DNA from: Dryas octopetala
Taxonomy: Eukaryota > Streptophyta > Magnoliopsida > Rosales > Rosaceae
Length of the DNA stretch: 64,000 nt
NCBI GenBank assembly: GCA_963921425.1
Contig: OY992837.1
Span: 13,303,896 to 13,367,895 of the forward strand
Direction of reading: 5' to 3'
Position 1 is the first letter of the stretch. Each line of letters starts with the position of its first letter. Positions 35,812-46,337 of the stretch are shown here, piece after piece. Below the pieces are notes generated by a model. It was not told the DNA's origin and made no database searches. It was given only the letters and a program-made list of their open reading frames with translations. A program made the translations under genes and the position numbers.

Positions 35812-36807
35812 TTTAATTAATATATCCAACTCAATTAACTAATTATGTAATTAAATCCAACTTTAGACATGGTTAATTAATTTAATCAATCTAACTTAAC
35901 TAATTAATCATACATAATAACCTTAAAGAGAAAGTAAAGATTAAACACATGGTTGTAGACCCTCTTATCTTAATCTCCACAAATAGAATTGCTAAAACAC
36001 AAAGCTCAAGAGTCTTACCCAAAGACCTTACCTAAGCGAGCAAAAAATTCGGCAGAGTCTCCCTATAAATTGCCAAAATTATTTGATTGTGATGTTCCTG
36101 AGTGTAAAATCCTTATGGGCACCCAATGGAACAACCCGATCAAATATTTTAAACTAAGAGACTCCCAACAAGTGGTTTGTCTCAAAGCCAAAAGCTTTGT
36201 AGAAAGAGAAGCTCTCAACTCTCACAAAACTCTCAGCTGGAATGTGAAGAGAAGTGAGAGACAAGGGTTTTTATTTATAGGCACATGAAGTTTAACTAAG
36301 CTTCCAATGTGGGATAGTTACACAAAAGCATACTAACAAGAGAGTGAAACCGAACCGGGTCTAGGGGTTAAATGGGTTGAAGAAATGGGTAGAAAATGCG
36401 GGTTAACGGGCTGGTCCGGCTGGGGTCAAATCGGGTCGACATGCGGGTCAAAAGCCCACCCGGCAGTGACCATGTTGCCTACGAGATGAATGGCTGAGAT
36501 TGGGAAAGGCGTTAATGAGCTCCAACACTCAAGATTAAAACGTGGGTTTTAATTCCTTGTGGTGCAGCGCACCACTTCCCTAGTACGCTTGCTGAGTTAG
36601 CGCCATTGGGCGCTTCGTCAGATGCGTTGGGCCAATTGCTAGGGGTGGGCATCAACTCATTCGAGCCGACACTTCAACCAACTCGCCGACCAAATCACCC
36701 GTAGCCGACCTAACCCGATAGACGTCGGCTCGGGCTCGGGTTCTCGTCATCCACTAATTGTCGGCACCCGAGCCGACCTGCCAGGTGAGAGAGATAGAGA
36801 GATCCAG

Positions 36808-36869
<62 letters not shown>

Positions 36870-37100
36870 AATATCCAGGAGAGAGGGAGAGAGATCCAAG
36901 TGAGAGGAAGAGAGATCCAAGCGAGAAAGACAGAGAGATCCAAGCGAGAGAGACAAAGACCCATGCGACTAGGCGAGCGAGATAGAGGAAGAGTGGCAGC
37001 GGCTGCCATTTTTTCCGGCGAGAGAGAGAAGCCTTGTCGGCTTAACCCGTCTCTGACATGCTCCAACTGTTAACCTAATAGACGATGGCCCTCTCCGATC
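35812..37100. other. Intergenic repeat debris, (AG)n microsatellite
   Basis: The (AG)n run at about 36,805-36,870 makes low-complexity frames on both strands. Around 36,640-36,780 are short GAGCCGAC/GTCGGC words, with GGGGTGGGCATC resembling a hAT-type end, but no matching partner was found. I see no gene. Confidence 0.4.
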
Positions 37101-37139
37101 GATGGCTGTGCGGGCAGTGGTGGTTTGAGGTACACGTGC

Positions 37140-37567
37140 GCTGTCAGTCCCAGTCAGCATCCTTTTTTTTTTTTTTTTTCTAATTCTCCAAACTTCATAA
37201 ATTCAGCAAACATCCGACCTTCGAAAAATCCTACAAACTCATGAGGCTGCGTACTAATTATCTGAGGTTTCAAAACATTATTTTGATCTCCAGAATTTCT
37301 ATGAAAAATTCAACTTCTCCAAGTAAAATTTCAAAAAATCAAATAATAGCCTAAAATAATTACCCAACTTAAAAAATTCGTAACTCCTTCTTCCGAATTC
37401 CAATTTCAACAAACCTCACACCGTTAAACTTAGAAAAACAAGCTCTACGCTACCAAGGTCTAACCTTAGTCACTTGGTATTCAGAAAAATTCGTCAACTC
37501 TGAGGAAAAAAACTTAATTTCTAAATTAAATAGAAAAATAAAATATTGGAAATTCTAGGGTGTCACA
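37140..37567 (-). mobile_element. LTR end remnant, related to the 28.7 kb LTR family
   Basis: The layout follows the right end of the young LTR: TCTCCAAACTTCA, then ACTCATGAGG-CTGCG-TACTAATTA, then CACCGTTAAACTT, then GGAAATTCTAGGGTGTCACA (TG...CA boundary at 37,567). The left part is missing. Confidence 0.5.
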
Positions 37568-37717
37568 ACTTTTTAGTGCTTATGTTTATTTTCTTCTTTT
37601 TACACTATACTAGAATGAAATTACTGCATTTCTTACAAATGATTAATGTAACCTAAATTTATGGTAATTGATTGAAAACATAAGCAAAATGCATATTTTC
37701 TCACAGAAATGCACTTT

Positions 37718-38440
37718 TTTTTTTATTAAAGAAATTTTATTGAAGAAGACTAATGAGAATTACAATCAGTCTGGACTAGTCTGAAGTTGTTGAGGCTGTT
37801 GAGCTAACCAAAGTGGAGCTTCCCCTACCCAACTAGATAATCGCCCACAATGTAAGGCAAACCTAGCTAAAGCATGAGCAGCCCCATTACAAACCAGAGA
37901 AACATAAGCACAACTAGCTCCTAGAAAATTACCCCAAACTCGTTTAGTCTCCTCCAAAAGGTGCCCATCTTGCGCCAAGTCCTCTTCAGCCCATTGAAGT
38001 CGAGAGACAATCCCTTGAGCATCAGATTCCAAATGGGACAAAGACAACCCCTGACCAAGAACAAAACAAAGCCGTGAGCAGGAGCTTGCCATTCCCCACT
38101 CTGCTGCACCCCATGCTGCTGCTTGGGAGCTACATTTGCACTGGAGAACTCGTCAAAAAGCTGCATAGCACGTCATAGATTACTGCTGGCTGGTGAAGTC
38201 CCATCAAACAAGGAACGTCGACTGAGAAGAACAAGAACCCACCTTCATCTCATGAAGCTTAACCTCCAACCCCAACTTATATGCACTACTTTCCAAAAAA
38301 ATATTTTAAATAAAAGCCTCATTCCAGTGCCCATTCGCATTAATCAAAGAATAAACCTGAAAAGTTGCAGGCCTTCACAACCATGGGTCACCATAAATCA
38401 AGGTGTCCTCACCATTACCAACACCACGTCGCAGACCTCG
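37718..38440 (-). mobile_element. 5'-truncated LINE with RNase H fragment
   Basis: On the minus strand about 37,766-38,150 encodes an RNase H-like C-terminus typical of plant LINEs (HLESDAQGIVSRLQWAEEDL, then NGAAHALARFALHC), with a frameshift upstream. It ends in AATAAA and a poly-A tail (T run at 37,714-37,724). A 17 bp direct repeat, TCACA-R-AAATGCACTTT with one mismatch, flanks it (37,701-37,717 and 38,441-38,457). Not functional. Confidence 0.8.
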
Positions 38441-38768
38441 TCACAAAAATGCACTTTAATTGTATATTTTCTCATAGAAATGAACTTCAATTGCACATTT
38501 TTTCTTTATCATATTCGAGAGCTGTCAAATTCAAATTGCCCTTCCTAAATAAACTTTTTTTTTCCCATATATCAATTTAAATACCTAGTGAGCATTTCTA
38601 ATCTGCTACATTCAAATAAATTATAATTGTGTGAACTAGAACCACTAACACATTACAACCTTAGTTTCTTCTTTCAAATTAAGAAGAAAAAATAAAGAAG
38701 AATATAGCCCAAGTCCCATTTTGGGTCCAAAATCGAAATAAAACATTTAATTATTTCCCTATAGAAAC

Positions 38769-38777
38769 CTATAAATA
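38769..38777 (+). promoter_or_regulatory. Probable TATA box of FIS1
   Basis: CTATAAATA lies 64 bp before the FIS1 ATG at 38,833, a workable spacing for a short plant 5' leader. No experimental support. Confidence 0.5.
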
Positions 38778-38832
38778 CAAAACCCAAAGATAACACGTGA
38801 AATCCCTTGGGAGGATTCAGAGTCAACCACAA

Positions 38833-41800
38833 ATGGAAGACGTGATGACCAAATTTTTCGATTCCGTCGCTAACTTCCTCTGGGCCAGCGGAGATCAGAT
38901 ACCCTGGTGCGATCGCGACGTCATCATGGTAAGCACATACACTTGTTATTCTGATTCCCCAATGTTCATTTTCCGTTTGGTTCCCGGGAAAATTGAAAAA
39001 AAAAAATCCAAAGAAAACAACGAAAGAGTGATCTGGGTCTCCTCTTTTTTTCATCAACATTGCCTTTTCTGTTGGCATTAAATTGTGTTTTATGATTCAG
39101 GGGTGTGAGAGAGAAGTTGCAGAGGCCAGCAAGGGTGACTGTGAAGAGCAGAAGAGCGAAAGCATAATGAGGTTGTCATGGGCACTCGTTCACTCCACGC
39201 ATCCAGAAGATGTGCAGCGTGGAATAGCCATGCTTGAAGGTATTATAATTTGTAAATACCTACATTAATTTTCCCAATGCTCATTTTTGATGATGCAAGC
39301 TTCGTGATTACATGGGTTGTTTATGATTGACTCCTTTCTTAATGAATTTTAATTAGTATAATTGTTTCAAACTTTGATTGGAACAATCTTCTCTTAATAA
39401 GTGTTGAACAAAATTTGTAAATAAATAATAAATATTACCCAACATAATTTCACCCAAATTCATTTATAGAATGAGGGTTTTATTATTTTGGGTACGACCC
39501 ATTCAAGATGAAGTGCATCTCTTAATTACAGTCCCTTGACTCAAGGGAATACCCTTTGATTCCAATTGCAATGAAACCAACAGATCATCTTGCAAGTGTT
39601 TGGATTTCCAATAGGTAAACGACCCATTGAAATAGAATTTATTTGTGATTGCGGTTGCACCTGTATTTTAGGTTGCCTACGTACCCATTGCAGGATCAAA
39701 CCACACGTAGTTCCGAGGTTTTAGGATTTAAATGGGTGGATGACCCACTTAAAATATTTGTGTAACTTGGGTAGGGTTTAGAGCCCTTGGATTTGATTTG
39801 AGAAATTAATTCAGGGACTTTTGTGTGTAGAACTAATTTCTGAAGAATTTGGGTGGATTTGATTTGGTACGAAATTAATTCAAAGAAATTTATATGAACT
39901 AATTCCTAAGGGAATTTAGAGAATTTTGTGAATGAGGTTGAGTGTGAATTTTGCTCACATTGCCTACGTACCCATGATGGGATCAAACCGGACGTAGTTC
40001 GGTGAAAGAATTTGACTTGATTGGCTTTGTGCCATTTTGAAGTTGAATTTAGGATTTAGATTTGAGATATTTGGTTTTGTACCAATTTAAGAGAGATGGT
40101 TTTGTACCATTTGAGAAATGTGGTTTTGTACCAATTTGAGAGTTTAAATTTGGGGTTTGGATTTGGTTTCGGTTTTATACCGATTGAGAGAGTTGGTTTT
40201 ATACCAATTTGAGAGTGTTGGTTTTGTACCAATTTAAGAATTGGGATTTGGAGGAAAATGTGCCCATTAATATTTTTTGTATCATTTATTTGTTAAATGA
40301 TACATTCTTTTATAATGGGCTAACATGAATTTGGTTATGTATGCCCATTAATATTTTTGTATCAATTATTTGTTTAATTGACACACTTTATATTTTTAAT
40401 GGGCAAAAATTAAATGGAAAGAGCCCATTAAGCTTTATTTTTGTATCAATTATTTGTTTAATTGACACACTTTATATTTTTAATGGGCAAAAATTAAATG
40501 GAAAGAGCCCATTAATATTTTTGTATCAATTATTTGTTTAATTGACACACTTTATATTTTTAATGGGCAAAAATTAAATGGAAAGAGCCCATTAAGCTTT
40601 ATTTAATTTTCTACCAATTAATTTTCTATTGGTACGTAATTTAATTTTGCTAATGGGTATCCTGATTTTGTGGATGCAAGCTCAATTAATTTGTAGACTT
40701 GCATTCTTAATTGCAAATTGCAATCCAAATGGGAAGTAGCCTTTAGCTCCCGTGGGCCCAAGCAACCACATGGGTTTACTAGCTTGATGACTTTGATAGC
40801 CAAATTGATAGAGAATAGCAGACCACTTTAGGCCTTTTGTCTTTCCCTCTTATTTGCTGCGCCTCCTTCCAAGTTAGACTTCTTTTGCATGCTAGGTATT
40901 ACCCAACAAGGCCTCTCTTGCAGAATTTGGCATGAAAGGCCAAGATAATCTTTGAGCTTCCTTGCCGTAACTTGAAGAGGCAAGATCTCTTTCTTCCCTG
41001 CATGCGTCAGTATAGCAGCAACACGTCCCTTGTCTGCGTCTCTCTGCAGAGAGCAAGAAGTTGATCCTTATTTCTCTCATTTATTTTTTTCCTGGCTTGC
41101 TGCCCATTTGTTGTTTTTCTTTTTTTCGTGCCTTTCTCCTTCTTTGTTTTCCTCGTCTGATGCAAAGGAAATATATCTCAGCCATAAGACTTGTTTTCTT
41201 TGTTGACTGATGGCAGAGAAGGTGATTTTTCTGTGGCATTTTGGGGAATGTGGATTCAGCAATATTCCATCTTTTTTTCTTTGAGGATTTAGCCAAATCC
41301 ATTTTTTTTGTGCGGATTCAGCCGAATCCTTTTTGTTTATGGATTCAGCCAAAACTAATTTGAAGATGGATTCAGCCGAATCCTTTGATATACTTTTGTG
41401 GTTTCAGCCGAAACCGAATGGAAGAGAATGAATTCAGTAGAATCCTTTATGGTTTCAGCCGAAACCGATTTGGAGATAGATTCAGCCGAATCCTTTGATG
41501 AATTTTTGTGGTTTCAGCCGAAACCGATTGAGAGAAAATGGATTCAGCCGAATCCTTTGGCAAACTTTTTTTTTGGGGTTTCAGCCGAAACCAAATATTG
41601 AAAGGAGCAATGAATAAAAGAAGTGTCATCTACCTAGCGGTGGCAAAGCTTTGGTGATGGCAAATACACGTTCCTCTTCTTCTTGCAGCCTTTCGGTGTC
41701 TTCTCTCCTCTTTCTCTCCTCCCCTTTTTTCTGAATCCCTTATGCTCTATTTATAGAGTCCATGGGAAGTCCAAGTGATGAGATCAGATGGAGATGAGAT

Positions 41801-44111
41801 AACTCTCTCCATTTAAATTTAAACTCATCAGATAAGAGATAATTAAGATTTCAGATAAATCCACATTATCTCACTTTTCAATTTGTTTTCATTTGAAATT
41901 AATGTGGCACATGGCATATGGGGATCTTATCTCAACCTCAACCTTTGTATTTTTTTTGAATTTTTTTACGGTTCAACAATAAGCTTCACGTACATTTTTC
42001 TCCTTAGTATGTTTTCTCGTGGAAACAGTCTTTAATGGGGCAGTTGTACCACCAACGTACCACTCACATTTACAATTCTATTTGTTTAAAAAACCCGTAA
42101 GTTTTACTTGAAATAAAGACACATGTCAGCATATTAATAAGGGTTGCACCGTACACGTGGCGTGACTATCCCACTAAAGAATCTCAAACTATGGTATGAA
42201 TTATGCTAGGTGAGTTGTAGGGCCATTTGGTAAGGTTTTGTTTTTTGTTTTTATTGAAGAAAGAGAGAGGAGAAAAGGAAAACATAGATCTGTGAAGGAA
42301 GAGAAGAACACATGTAATGGTTTTTAAAATAAAAACTAAAAATAGTTTTAAATTATATGTAGGGCCCACTTCATAACGTTTATGCTTTTGGTTTTTAGTT
42401 AAAGAGATGGATGCCAGATATATGGAAGAGTGGGAGAGTAGATATGAGAGATTTCATGTGAAGATGAAATGAGGGAAACCTAAGAGAAGAAATAGTTCAA
42501 ATTGTTTTTGGTTTTTGGTGTTTAGTTTTTATTTTATAAATCTTCCTTCTCTTTTAATCCAATTGTTTTTCTATAGAGCAAGAAAATAATCGTGTTAGTA
42601 TAGTTTCATATTGCAAGTAATCTTTTTTGTTGATTCTCACAAACAAAAGTAGTCTCCTAGAAATTAATTAGAGTATGCTTCTTTTTTACTTCCTTCTGCA
42701 ATAAGCAATTGGGAGCCCTTCTGGATTTCTGGTAAATTATAACTTTTCCATTATAAAATTCCACCTATCTTTTACTTAAATGGTTAGCCTTGTCCATTAA
42801 TAGTAAAAAGTAGATTACCTATACACTTTCGCCTGTGATGTGATTGTTTTTCTGTTTTGCTTTGAACTGAAGAACTCTTGTTCTAGCTTGTCTCTGGTGC
42901 TTTTGAGTTTCCAATGTTGGATATTGGGAGTGCATGTTTTCATTCTCTAGTCTTATCTCTAACCTACAATAGTCTATTGAAAAACACTGAAGAATATAAA
43001 CATGTACAGCTGCATTGGCTAACACTCGGTCCCCTTTGCATCAGAGAGAGAAGCTTTACCTTCTGGTTGTTGGATACTATAAAACTGGTGAATATTCAAA
43101 CTGTCGGAATCTTGTGGGGCAATGCTTAGAGGTATGTTCTTGTTTTTCTTTTGGATTGCAAATAATTTTACCTGGAATATCTGAGTGGCATTCATCTCTC
43201 CTTTTTGCTACATGTTTACGTGCGTCTTACATTTAGCATATGGTTCGGTAACTGTCATTCAGTGAAATTCTAGCCAGAATATTGCTGTTTGTTTCATAGG
43301 ATCTGTTATTTTAAAATGTTCTGTAACACTTGGCTTTGCTACTGTTTACATTCTTAAAGTGTGCCCTCTTCTAAAATTTTGAGTGGGTGCTATGTGCATG
43401 TGCCAGCGTGGGATAAGCTGATTTTCAGAATAATGAAATTTACTCAGTTTATCATATACTTTCTACTGTACTTTAAAATCATTGCAAAATCAATGTTGTG
43501 TTGACTTATCTAATGTGATATTGCAGACTATCTGTCCCACTTTTTCTTTTCGTTTATACAAACTAGAAGCATTACAGAATGCATGTGCAGTGTGATGGAA
43601 GTTATAGTAGGGAGAAAGAAAGCAATATGAAAGTGGAGTAATATGCAATTGCTATAATAATCTTAGTATTTAAATCAGTTATTAAATTATTTCATGTAAA
43701 GGGGGCATATATGACATGTCTTTCCACAACAATGACAAAGACTAGACTTGTCTTACTAATAGTATTATGAGTTGCCTTCGGCCTGTTTCCATTTGGATTT
43801 TTAAAGTTCTTACAAACTATCTGTTCTCATTTTGTTATAAAATAATTTGTTTTAACCTTTTTGTTTTTGCAGATTGCCCCTGATTGGAGACAGGCTGTGA
43901 CCCTTAAGAAGACAGTGGAAGAGCAAATTTCCAAAGGTAACAAATGTGCAGAATTGTTTCTTTATTACTACATTGTAACACCAAATCAAAGGAATTGTAA
44001 AAACACATGTTTTGGAATGCAGATGGGATTATCGGAATAGGCATTACTGTTAGTGCTGTTGGGCTTATAGCAGGTGGGGTTGCTGCAGCATTGCTTGGGA
44101 TTCGCAGATAA
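38833..44111 (+). CDS. FIS1: FIS1-like mitochondrial and peroxisomal fission protein, 5 exons
   Basis: Exons by splice site and frame are 38,833-38,928, 39,101-39,239, 43,010-43,131, 43,873-43,936 and 44,023-44,111, giving 169 residues, the usual FIS1 length. Exon 1 gives FFDSVANFLWASGDQIPWCD; exon 2 CEREVAEASKGD and LSWALVHSTHPEDVQRGIAM; exon 3 REKLYLLVVGYYKTGEYSN; exon 4 DWRQAVTLKKTVEEQ; exon 5 the C-terminal anchor GIIGIGITVSAVGLIAGG and a short basic tail. FIS1 is a tail-anchored outer-membrane protein with a TPR-like fold that helps bring dynamin-related fission machinery to mitochondria and peroxisomes. Intron 2 is 3.8 kb and contains a 2.6 kb solo LTR (39,402-41,978). Confidence 0.95.
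40262..40610. repeat. Tandem repeat, about 80 bp unit, 4-5 copies
   Basis: Units start GCCCATTA at 40,262, 40,343, 40,423, 40,507 and 40,587. Each is bounded by GCCCATTA and TAATGGGC, so each can fold back, and the middle holds CAATTA...TTAATTG. One unit type has a 4 bp longer start. It lies within the solo LTR. Confidence 0.85.
41285..41592. repeat. Array of alternating short palindromes (TTCAGCCGAA type)
   Basis: GGATTCAGCCGAATCC and GGTTTCAGCCGAAACC alternate at 30-60 bp intervals, about nine sites including decayed ones. Each is a perfect 6 bp stem around AGCC. On the LTR's minus-strand transcript they lie downstream of the TATA box, so they would be in the RNA leader. Confidence 0.8.
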
Positions 44112-45020
44112 TAACCACCAGCCAATTAACAATGTTCATATAGACTTACTACCAAACTTCACTTCTCAAGCTTTCAATTTTCCCACGAAGAAAGGCTTCA
44201 AATACTCGGGCTGAGGAATTCTGCGGCTTGGTACCTTCTATTTTCTGGAGGAAGCATTTCATTTCATTTGTTGTAATTTCTTTACAAAATCCATAGAAAC
44301 CCACTATTCTTCTATGTATATAGGCACAAATACCATTTCTCTACTTACTGTACCAATCTGTAACCAATTGTCTCAAGTATTCAACGATCTGTTGATTTAA
44401 AATGGGATTATGACCTCTTAAATTAGAGGTGTCTATGTCTTCAAGTGAAGTTCTCATCCCAAATATGTGCAAGTCATCATCACCTTTAATCTCTTTAAAA
44501 AAAAAAAAAAAAATCCAGCCTTCCCCTCCTTCCCCTCCTTCCCCTTTCATCAGCATTCAAGAACAATAAAAAAAGATTTGAAAAGACAAAACCCCATCCC
44601 ATATTTCCCATATCCCTCTTAGTCAAACTCCTCACCTGGAGCACTATGATGGATTGCTTTGTAAAAACCTCTAGTGCGATTGCAAAGGAACCCATATGGG
44701 TATCATTACGAAATAGAGGGAAAAGAGCAAATAAAAACACCAAATGGGAGTGGGTTTTGACTATTTGTTCAAATGGTGGGTGGTGAGATTGGACTAGCAA
44801 AGGGTGGGTTGTAAAGCGAAGAGGGTGGGGCTGAAAATTGTGGGTATTAATGTGTTTGGTTAGTGGTTGTTTTTGTATTTTGTTTTTTTGTGTTCAAATA
44901 AGAATAAACAGTGTTAAAGGGTGTTAAATAAAGGGATAGATGTCATCCTATACGATAAGGCCACCCATGCCTCAACAAGAGTTTCTGTTATATGTGTTAT
45001 CTCCTCCCATAAAAAAGAGA
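44112..45020. other. FIS1 3' flank and intergenic DNA
   Basis: This presumably includes the FIS1 3' UTR up to about 44,300. No further gene is seen; the open frames here have no recognisable domain. Confidence 0.5.
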
Positions 45021-45025
45021 GTAGA

Positions 45026-45717
45026 TGCGCCAGTTTGGTATTGCTGTGTGAAAAAACAGTTGTGTGGTAAAACAACTGTGAAGTAAAGTCAGCTGTAAAG
45101 TAAAGCAGCTGAGTGTTTGGTAAAATATGTTTTCAAAAGTGCTGTGAGTGCAAAAAATAGTATCAAAGTGTTTGGTAAATGTTAATGAAAAAGTGTTGTG
45201 ACTGTGTATAATTACTAAAATAGACATGATGCTAAAAATGTCTTTGACTTATTTGTTTGGTAAAAAAAAATGTGTTTTACTTGTTTTTTAAATTGTTGGC
45301 TACAAATTTTTATTAGCATTAATTTTTCTAAGAACAACATTATTAAATAACTATGTCTATTATTTTTTTAGGTATATTATAATTTTAATTGTGCAAATAA
45401 AATATCATAATTAATTATCACAATATAAAATATAACTAACAATGAACATATTTTTTAATTTAAAATAAACAAATTAAAAATATAGAAATCAATGAGGATA
45501 TTATGGGTAAAATAAAATATTCATTGTTGCTGTGATTCACTGCAGTTTTCAAAAGCACCTAGAAACCTGCTTTCTGTTTTTGTTGTGGGGAGTTGAGAAT
45601 TGTGGGGAAAAGCAGTTTTTAATTTTTTTACCAAACACCAAAACTGCTGTAGGTGATTGAGAATTGTCATCCACAGCAGCTTTTGAGTCTTCCACCGCAT
45701 TCCCAAACGGGGCCTTA
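45026..45717. mobile_element. Decayed TIR element with GTTTGG-type ends
   Basis: The left end GCGCCAGTTTGGTATTGC faces the right end, whose complement reads GGCCCCGTTTGGGAATGC. Inside, GTGTTTGGTAAA and CAGCTG words recur on both arms. Such GGCCxxGTTTGG ends are common in plant PIF/Harbinger or hAT MITEs. The target duplication is not clear. Confidence 0.5.
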
Positions 45718-46337
45718 GTCAAATCGTCATTAATGTACCAATATTGCCCTTGCGGTTAATGAAGCTACAAATTTCAAATGCTAAAGTTCGTCCCAAAAAA
45801 TGACTGCCAAGTTGCCAACCAAAAGGATAGAATGTTCTCCAAAGCAAAAGTAAAAGCTGAGCACTTGCGACCAGAAACATATCACAAGAGACATGTACTA
45901 GATTTTGATTTCATATATGAGGGGTATAAAATTTAAAGAATAATTTGACCAGAAAAAAATGTAAAGAATAATGTTTTGGTTGTGAACTGAGTCAAAAGAG
46001 TACATGTCCCTTATCGATCTAAAAAGTATGTAAGCAGCATTTGAAATGCTAGTAAATAATTTTTTGTATACAGAAACAGTAATATTAAGAATTTTGGGGA
46101 TTCATCCTTTCGGGAGCAAATCAACTCCATACAATAAAACTTTCCATCAAATTAACTCCACGAGCAGAAACAATAGTAACAAACGTAATGAGACCACGAC
46201 TTGTGCAACAATCGAATCAACAAGGAAACATGATCCTTGACCAGTTCTTCAGTAACAAAATAAATATATATTTACATATAAACACAATTACACAAATGGA
46301 GAGGAGGCGATCATACAAAAATAAGTCTACTGGTGCA

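Larger units (their letters stand above)
39402..41978 (-). mobile_element. Solo LTR in FIS1 intron 2, 2,577 bp
   Basis: It starts TGTTGAAC and ends GTTCAACA, with the 5 bp direct repeat ATAAG at 39,397-39,401 and 41,979-41,983. No second LTR, primer-binding site or polypurine tract is inside, so it reads as a solo LTR (or a very short element). A minus-strand TATA (CTCTATAAATAGAG, 41,745-41,758) gives the direction. It contains a 24 bp-scale TTTTGTACCAATTT minisatellite (40,070-40,240), an 80 bp tandem array (40,262-40,600) and an array of TTCAGCCGAA palindromes (41,285-41,592). Confidence 0.8.

Noticed and set aside
36710..37066. Open frames on both strands with Ser/Leu or Arg/Glu repeats
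   Set aside because: Produced by an (AG)n microsatellite.
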